From an uncultured Treponema sp. (GTDB lineage Bacteria; Spirochaetota; Spirochaetia; Treponematales; Treponemataceae), in assembly GCA_905372345.1 (NCBI GenBank), contig CAJPPE010000046.1, forward strand, positions 1 through 9,028: a stretch of DNA of 9,028 bases, read 5' to 3'. Shown piece after piece: positions 6,027-9,028 of this stretch (position 1 is the first letter of the stretch; every line of letters begins with the position of its first letter). The translations under genes and the position numbers were made by a program. The notes under the pieces are model-generated. The model was not told the DNA's origin. It did not search any database and saw nothing but the letters and a program-made list of their open reading frames with translations.

Positions 6027-6050
6027 ACTATAAGAGAATTTAGCTAAATT
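6027..6050. promoter_or_regulatory. overlapping divergent -10 elements and 14-bp palindrome between nlpC-like and acyl-CoA synthetase genes
   Basis: ACTATAAG around 6027-6034 can be read as TATAAG on + (6029-6034) and as TATAGT on - (6032-6027), so the two divergent promoters would share their -10 bases. Neither has a good -35. A perfect 14-bp palindrome AATTTAGCTAAATT occupies 6037-6050, just downstream of the + start region and upstream of the - promoter. A repressor there could affect both genes. This is inferred from position and symmetry only. Confidence 0.4.
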
Positions 6051-6071
6051 TATTTATAAAAGGAAGATCTT

Positions 6072-7799
6072 ATGGCAAATCTTAATAAAAAGCCCTGGGC
6101 ATTTTTAGATGAATGGAGAGGCTCAAAGTTTAAAGGCGAATGGCCGACCCTCCCCGAAATGTTTGAAATTACTGCGGAGCGGTATCCTAACAGGAATTGT
6201 TTTACGGTCTTTGAACCGGATCGTATTACCCTTTCTTATTCGGAAAGTTTGAAGGTAATAAAAGACTTGGCTTATTGGATGACTGAAAACGGTGTTACAA
6301 AGGGAACTCATGTTGCCGTTTCAGGAAAAAACTCCCCCGAATGGGCTGTTGTATATTTGGCAACCCTTTTTGCAGGGGGAATAATAATTCCGATAGACTA
6401 CGGTCTTCATAATGAAGAAATTGAAGTTCTTTTAAAAACGGCAAAGCCTAAACTGTTCTTTTTAGATGAGGAAAAGTTTCCAGTTTTTGCAGAAAAAGCA
6501 AAAAACGAAAGCTACATAGGTTCTCTTTATTCTTTAAGTAAAAAACACCCTGAAATTTATGTTTATAATATAAAGCCGTCGGGTACACCTGAACTTGCAA
6601 AGGCCCAAGAAAATGATACGGCTGCAATTCTTTTTACCTCAGGTACAACGGGAAACCCCAAAGGCGTTGTTTTAACACATAAAAACTTCGTTTCGGACTG
6701 CTATATAGCCCAGTCCAACCTTAACATTTACCATACAGACGTATTCTATGCTCTTTTACCGCTTCATCACTCTTATACGATGCTTGCGGTATTTATCGAA
6801 GCCCTCTCGGTCGGTGCAGAGCTGGTATTTGGAAAAACTCTTGCAGTATCAAAGATGCTTGCCGAGCTTAAAGCCGGAAAAATCACAATGCTTTTGGGCG
6901 TTCCGCTCTTGTTCAATAAACTCCTTGCAGGTATTTTTAGGGGAATTAGGGCGAAGGGTATTGTAGTTTTCGGTATTATCAAGGCGTTAATGGGCTTTTC
7001 ATACTTTGTTAAAAAGGTCTTTAAGGCCAATATAGGAAGTAAGCTCTTCCACGGCATTTTGGATAAGGCCAGTTTAGGAAATGTGCGTATCGCTATATGC
7101 GGAGGCGGACCTTTGGCTCCCAAAGTTTTTAGAGCCTATAACGAATTCGGTATCGACTTTATTCAAGGCTATGGTTTGACGGAGACCTCTCCCATTATTG
7201 CTCTTAATCCGAAAGAACACTTTAAAATCGCCAGTGTCGGACAGTACTTTATTTCTTATATGGAAATGAAGATTCTCGATCCCGATGAAAAGGGAATAGG
7301 CGAGGTTGCCGTAAAGGGACCGATGGTTATGCAGGGCTATTACAATATGCCCGAAGAAACAGCCGAAGTTCTTTCTCCCGACGGCTGGTTAAAGACAGGA
7401 GACCTCGGCTGGCTTGATGATGAGGGTTATCTCTACCTTTGCGGAAGAGCTAAAAACCTCATAGTTACCGCCGGCGGAAAAAACGTCTTCCCCGAAGAAA
7501 TCGAAAATATGTTCCAGCTTTATTATAATGAAATTGAACAGATTACCGCTGCAGGCTATCAGGCTGAAGAAGGCGAAGAAGTCGAAGCCCTTGTTTATCC
7601 CGCCGATGAACTTTACAAAAAGCTCAATATGACGCGTGGCACAAGCGAGGGTGATGCAGCCGCCCAAAAAGAAATCGATGCCATTATCGAAACCGTAAAT
7701 AAAAAACTTTTACCTTATCAGCGGATTACAAAGACAACCTATCTATCCGAACCGCTCGAAATGACCACAACCAAAAAAGTAAAGCGTTTTAAGAAGTAG
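6072..7799 (+). CDS. long-chain fatty acid-CoA ligase (AMP-forming)
   Basis: The protein has 575 residues and belongs to the ANL adenylating superfamily. It activates fatty acids with ATP and then CoA, giving acyl-CoA, AMP and pyrophosphate. Treponemes depend on host fatty acids, so it probably serves scavenging for phospholipid synthesis. Core motifs are intact: phosphate-binding TSGTTGNPKG at 189-198 (A3), YGLTETSP at 367-374 (A5), TGD at 442-444 (A7), the hinge GRAKNLIVTAGGKN at 458-471 (A8), and a C-terminal TTTKKVKR with the likely catalytic lysine near 569 (A10). Residues about 285-325 form a basic-hydrophobic insert, likely an amphipathic membrane-contact segment as in long-chain acyl-CoA synthetases. 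Another ANL member, such as an acyl-ACP synthetase, cannot be excluded. AGGAAG at 6061-6066 supports the start. A palindromic hairpin follows the stop. No related gene adjoins. Confidence 0.92.
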   Translation: MANLNKKPWAFLDEWRGSKFKGEWPTLPEMFEITAERYPNRNCFTVFEPDRITLSYSESLKVIKDLAYWMTENGVTKGTHVAVSGKNSPEWAVVYLATLFAGGIIIPIDYGLHNEEIEVLLKTAKPKLFFLDEEKFPVFAEKAKNESYIGSLYSLSKKHPEIYVYNIKPSGTPELAKAQENDTAAILFTSGTTGNPKGVVLTHKNFVSDCYIAQSNLNIYHTDVFYALLPLHHSYTMLAVFIEALSVGAELVFGKTLAVSKMLAELKAGKITMLLGVPLLFNKLLAGIFRGIRAKGIVVFGIIKALMGFSYFVKKVFKANIGSKLFHGILDKASLGNVRIAICGGGPLAPKVFRAYNEFGIDFIQGYGLTETSPIIALNPKEHFKIASVGQYFISYMEMKILDPDEKGIGEVAVKGPMVMQGYYNMPEETAEVLSPDGWLKTGDLGWLDDEGYLYLCGRAKNLIVTAGGKNVFPEEIENMFQLYYNEIEQITAAGYQAEEGEEVEALVYPADELYKKLNMTRGTSEGDAAAQKEIDAIIETVNKKLLPYQRITKTTYLSEPLEMTTTKKVKRFKK

Positions 7800-7812
7800 G
7801 TTTTAATCAACA

Positions 7813-7834
7813 ACCCCGACGCAAGCGTCGGGGT
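7813..7834. terminator. GC-rich hairpin after the acyl-CoA synthetase gene
   Basis: ACCCCGACGC (7813-7822) pairs perfectly with GCGTCGGGGT (7825-7834) across AA, making a strong stem 13 bases after the stop. It is followed by ATTAAA instead of a T tract, so it is not a textbook intrinsic terminator. It may stall polymerase, protect the mRNA 3' end, or be a copy of a dispersed palindromic repeat. Confidence 0.55.
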
Positions 7835-7863
7835 ATTAAACCCTCCGCACGAATAAAAAATTC

Positions 7864-7878
7864 CCCATTATCAATTAA
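7864..7878 (+). repeat. left copy of 15-bp repeat bracketing the Rpn gene
   Basis: CCCATTATCAATTAA matches CCCATTACCAATTAA at 8818-8832 in 14 of 15 positions, in direct orientation. Its last 13 bases also match the inverse of 8770-8782 in 12 of 13. The nuclease gene and its promoter lie between these copies. The sequence is A/T-rich and may belong to a common intergenic family, so it is not proof of insertion boundaries. Confidence 0.5.
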
Positions 7879-7890
7879 GAACATCATCCC

Positions 7891-7919
7891 TTACAAAACG
7901 GCAGCAGCTGTGGTATAAT
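7891..7919 (+). promoter_or_regulatory. promoter for the Rpn-family gene
   Basis: A perfect TATAAT (7914-7919) preceded by TGG makes an extended -10 element (TGnTATAAT). TTACAA lies 17 bases upstream at 7891-7896 as a weak -35, which extended -10 promoters tolerate. Transcription would begin near 7926, just before the ribosome site GGGAGGT (7928-7934), giving a leader of about 14 bases. The gene therefore carries its own strong-looking promoter within the repeat-bracketed segment. Confidence 0.7.
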
Positions 7920-7939
7920 GTATATTAGGGAGGTGTGAT

Positions 7940-8764
7940 ATGCAAAAACGGTTTGACGATTTAACGATTACCGACGATTACATGTTCTGTGCGGTGATGC
8001 AGGATAAATCTATCTGTACAACGGTTTTGAATATGGTGCTTGCAGACTCGATCGGGCAGATTAGCGATATAACCTATCAAAAAACATTTGACCAAGCAGG
8101 CTATGCAAAAAGCATACGCCTTGATGTATGGGTTACCGGCAGTAACGGCAATGTTTATGATGTAGAAATGCAAACTACAAATAAACAAGACCTTGCCAAG
8201 CGGTTACGATACTATCAATCGGTTATCGATGTAAGCAGTCTTGAAAAGGGAGGACATTATACCGACTTACCCGATTCGTTCATCATCTTTTTTTGTCCGT
8301 TCGACTACCTGAACAGCGGTCTGCCGGTATACACCTTCAAAACGATATGCAGCGAAGATAACACAATCACATTACAGGACGGCATAACCAAAGTCATTAT
8401 CAACAGCACTGCCTCAGATAAGGAGCCGGACCCTGAACTTAAAGCCTTCTTGGAATACATGAACGGCGTTGTCAGCGATAAACCTTTTATCCGCAAGATA
8501 GACAGGTATATCAAAGAACTAAAAGAAAATGAGGAGAGGAGGAAAGAGTACATGTTAATACAATCATTTGAAATGGATGCACGAAAAGACGGCATACAAC
8601 AAGGTATTCGGCAAGGATTACAACAAGGTAAATCGCTCGGTCTTGCTGAAGGTTCCCGTCAAGCAAAGCTTGAAACGGCAAGGCTGATGAAAGGTATGAA
8701 TTATCCGATTAGTGATATTTGCACAATATCGGGTCTTTCCGTTGAAGAGATTGAAAAACTGTAA
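7940..8764 (+). CDS. Rpn-family recombination-promoting nuclease / PD-(D/E)XK transposase-like protein
   Basis: The protein has 274 residues. It begins with the family's typical FDDLTITDDYMFCAVM (5-20). The PD-(D/E)XK nuclease core follows: D62 in IRLDVWV, then YDVEMQ with E76 and Q78, the E-x-Q variant characteristic of Rpn/PDDEXK_2 proteins, then the KRLRYYQS helix (from 87). The C-terminal third is charged and helical. It contains a glutamine/glycine run of short repeats (GIQQGIRQGLQQG, about 218-230) and ends in a small helix-turn-helix-like segment, PISDICTISGLSVEEIEKL. In E. coli, RpnA-type proteins are DNA endonucleases that raise RecA-independent recombination, and family members are abundant in treponemes. 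Transposition itself is unproven. GGGAGGT lies five bases before the ATG. The frame and catalytic residues look intact, so it may be active. It is flanked by related short repeats. Confidence 0.92.
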   Translation: MQKRFDDLTITDDYMFCAVMQDKSICTTVLNMVLADSIGQISDITYQKTFDQAGYAKSIRLDVWVTGSNGNVYDVEMQTTNKQDLAKRLRYYQSVIDVSSLEKGGHYTDLPDSFIIFFCPFDYLNSGLPVYTFKTICSEDNTITLQDGITKVIINSTASDKEPDPELKAFLEYMNGVVSDKPFIRKIDRYIKELKENEERRKEYMLIQSFEMDARKDGIQQGIRQGLQQGKSLGLAEGSRQAKLETARLMKGMNYPISDICTISGLSVEEIEKL

Positions 8765-8770
8765 TTCGGT

Positions 8771-8812
8771 TAATTGGTAATGTGTAATTGTTAATGAGTA
8801 ATTGATACGGTG
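8771..8812. repeat. three imperfect 14-bp tandem repeats
   Basis: TAATTGGTAATGTG (8771-8784), TAATTGTTAATGAG (8785-8798) and TAATTGATACGGTG (8799-8812) are contiguous units beginning six bases after the Rpn gene's stop. All start with TAATTG. The third has diverged most. The first unit with its preceding T (8770-8782) forms a perfect 13-bp inverted repeat with 8820-8832 around a 37-base loop, so the array could fold as a long hairpin at the end of the Rpn transcript. Confidence 0.7.
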
Positions 8813-8817
8813 ACAAA

Positions 8818-8832
8818 CCCATTACCAATTAA
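8818..8832 (+). repeat. right copy of 15-bp repeat bracketing the Rpn gene
   Basis: CCCATTACCAATTAA is the direct-orientation partner of 7864-7878 with one mismatch. Its last 13 bases are the exact reverse complement of 8770-8782. It therefore acts both as a possible right boundary of the Rpn segment and as the closing arm of the local hairpin. Confidence 0.5.
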
Positions 8833-8852
8833 ACAACTTTATTCTAAAAGCC

Positions 8853-8881
8853 TTGCAATTTCGCCCCTAATCCTGTATACT
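8853..8881 (+). promoter_or_regulatory. promoter upstream of the right-edge reading frame
   Basis: TTGCAA (8853-8858), 17 bases, then TATACT (8876-8881) makes a good sigma-70-type pair with optimal spacing. Transcription would start near 8888, coinciding with the ATG of the long open frame and 16 bases before a second ATG (8904) that has its own Shine-Dalgarno. Another -35-like TTGACA (8958-8963) with CAAAAT 17 bases on (8981-8986) lies farther downstream, and its start would fall inside the octamer array. That second pair is weaker. Confidence 0.6.
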
Positions 8882-8887
8882 ATTGTT

Positions 8888-9028
8888 ATGCTAAAGGAAA
8901 GGAATGGAAAAGCCGATCGGCTTTACAAAAAAATTACAAAAAGTTTTGCAAAAGTGCTTGACATAAAGCAGCCTATCGGGCAAAATTCACAGCTTCACAG
9001 CTTCACAGCTTCACAGCTTCACAGCTTC
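8888..9028 (+). CDS. 5' end of an unidentified gene entering an octanucleotide repeat (partial)
   Basis: From the ATG at 8888 the frame is open for 47 codons to the window edge. It encodes a basic N-terminus (MLKERNGKADRLYKKITK) and then, from about residue 33, a peptide from the octamer array with the eight-residue period FTASQLHS. I do not recognise a family. No signal peptide is visible. The ATG coincides with the predicted transcription start, so it would be leaderless. The better-placed ATG at 8904 (AAAGGA at 8893-8898) opens another frame that closes after 20 codons at 8966. An A7 tract at 8927-8933 could join the two. The minus strand of the array contains TGA in all frames, while the plus strand is open in all three, which weakly favours forward coding. 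The true start, the frame beyond the array and even coding status are uncertain. Confidence 0.4.
   Translation, partial: MLKERNGKADRLYKKITKSFAKVLDIKQPIGQNSQLHSFTASQLHSF
8904..8966 (+). other. short 20-codon frame with a good ribosome site and a slippery A7 heptamer
   Basis: ATG at 8904 follows AAAGGA by five bases and about 16 bases of predicted leader, a better translational start than 8888. It encodes MEKPIGFTKKLQKVLQKCLT and stops at TAA 8964-8966. Read in its frame, 8927-8933 is A AAA AAA followed by T, the form of a -1 slippery heptamer. A -1 slip or one extra A would continue as KKITKSFAKV in the long frame. It might be a leader peptide, the normal start of a frameshifted gene, or chance. 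Confidence 0.3.
8909..8924. promoter_or_regulatory. perfect 16-bp palindrome downstream of the right-edge promoter
   Basis: AAAGCCGATCGGCTTT is fully symmetric and lies about 20 bases beyond the predicted transcription start. In RNA it would form a six-pair hairpin with a GAUC loop just after the ATG at 8904. In DNA it could be a repressor operator. GATC at the centre is also a possible Dam methylation site, if the organism has such a methylase. Confidence 0.5.
8986..9028 (+). repeat. octanucleotide tandem array (TTCACAGC)n at the window edge
   Basis: TTCACAGC is repeated exactly five times (8986-9025) plus three further bases, with no mismatch, and runs off the end of the window. Because 8 is not a multiple of 3, gain or loss of a unit shifts any reading frame that crosses it. 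The unit has no stop in any forward frame, so a long array can be translated. Perfect identity suggests active slippage or recent origin. The window ending inside the array may reflect an assembly break at a longer repeat. Confidence 0.95.

Noticed and set aside
7864..8832. Classical insertion sequence with target-site duplication.
   Set aside because: The flanking repeats are imperfect, very A/T-rich and partly shared with the local tandem array. There are no clear terminal inverted repeats abutting a duplication, so calling an IS would overstate the evidence.
8986..9028. CRISPR array at the right edge.
   Set aside because: The units are 8 bp and contiguous with no spacers, so this is a simple tandem repeat.

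Overview
The window reads as an ordinary chromosomal stretch from a host-associated spirochaete, most likely an oral treponeme of the Treponema denticola type. This rests on low-to-moderate GC, very A/T-rich spacers, spirochaete-style lipoprotein signal peptides (LVSC, FFSC, LNGC), a groES gene standing alone next to a small sigma-70-family factor, and an Rpn/PDDEXK nuclease gene among short intergenic repeats. The genus assignment is inference from pattern recognition, not from a search.

Layout. 47-1240 (+) is acetate kinase (ackA). It converges on a lone groES (1379-1645, -) across a spacer with three inverted repeats, one of them a bidirectional terminator. A 340-bp spacer (1646-1985) separates groES from a divergent RpoS-like sigma factor (1986-2846, +). 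The spacer holds a groES promoter, a leader hairpin, a 29-bp dyad and a close match to a sigma-54 promoter directed at the sigma factor gene. The sigma gene ends in an 18-bp tandem duplication and converges on a THUMP-type 23S rRNA methyltransferase of the RlmL/YpsC family (2871-4061, -). Next come three predicted lipoproteins: a TraB/GumN-family protein (4158-5093, +), a small unknown protein (5106-5522, +) and an NlpC/P60 peptidoglycan hydrolase (5519-5992, -). Divergent from the last is a long-chain acyl-CoA synthetase (6072-7799, +). The right end holds an Rpn-family nuclease (7940-8764, +) bracketed by short repeats, then a promoter and the 5' end of an unidentified reading frame. That frame runs into a tandem octanucleotide array (TTCACAGC, five copies plus three bases) at the window edge.

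How it fits together. Most genes are core functions: acetate/ATP metabolism, protein folding, rRNA modification, cell-envelope maintenance and fatty-acid activation. They look like separate transcription units, apart from the two-gene lipoprotein operon. The two most interesting signals are regulatory. One is the probable sigma-54 to sigma-70-family cascade at the sigma factor gene, which would resemble the RpoN-RpoS cascade of Borrelia. The other is a possible phase-variable locus at the right edge, where an 8-bp repeat that is not a multiple of three lies in or beside the start of a gene. Neither can be proven from this window alone.
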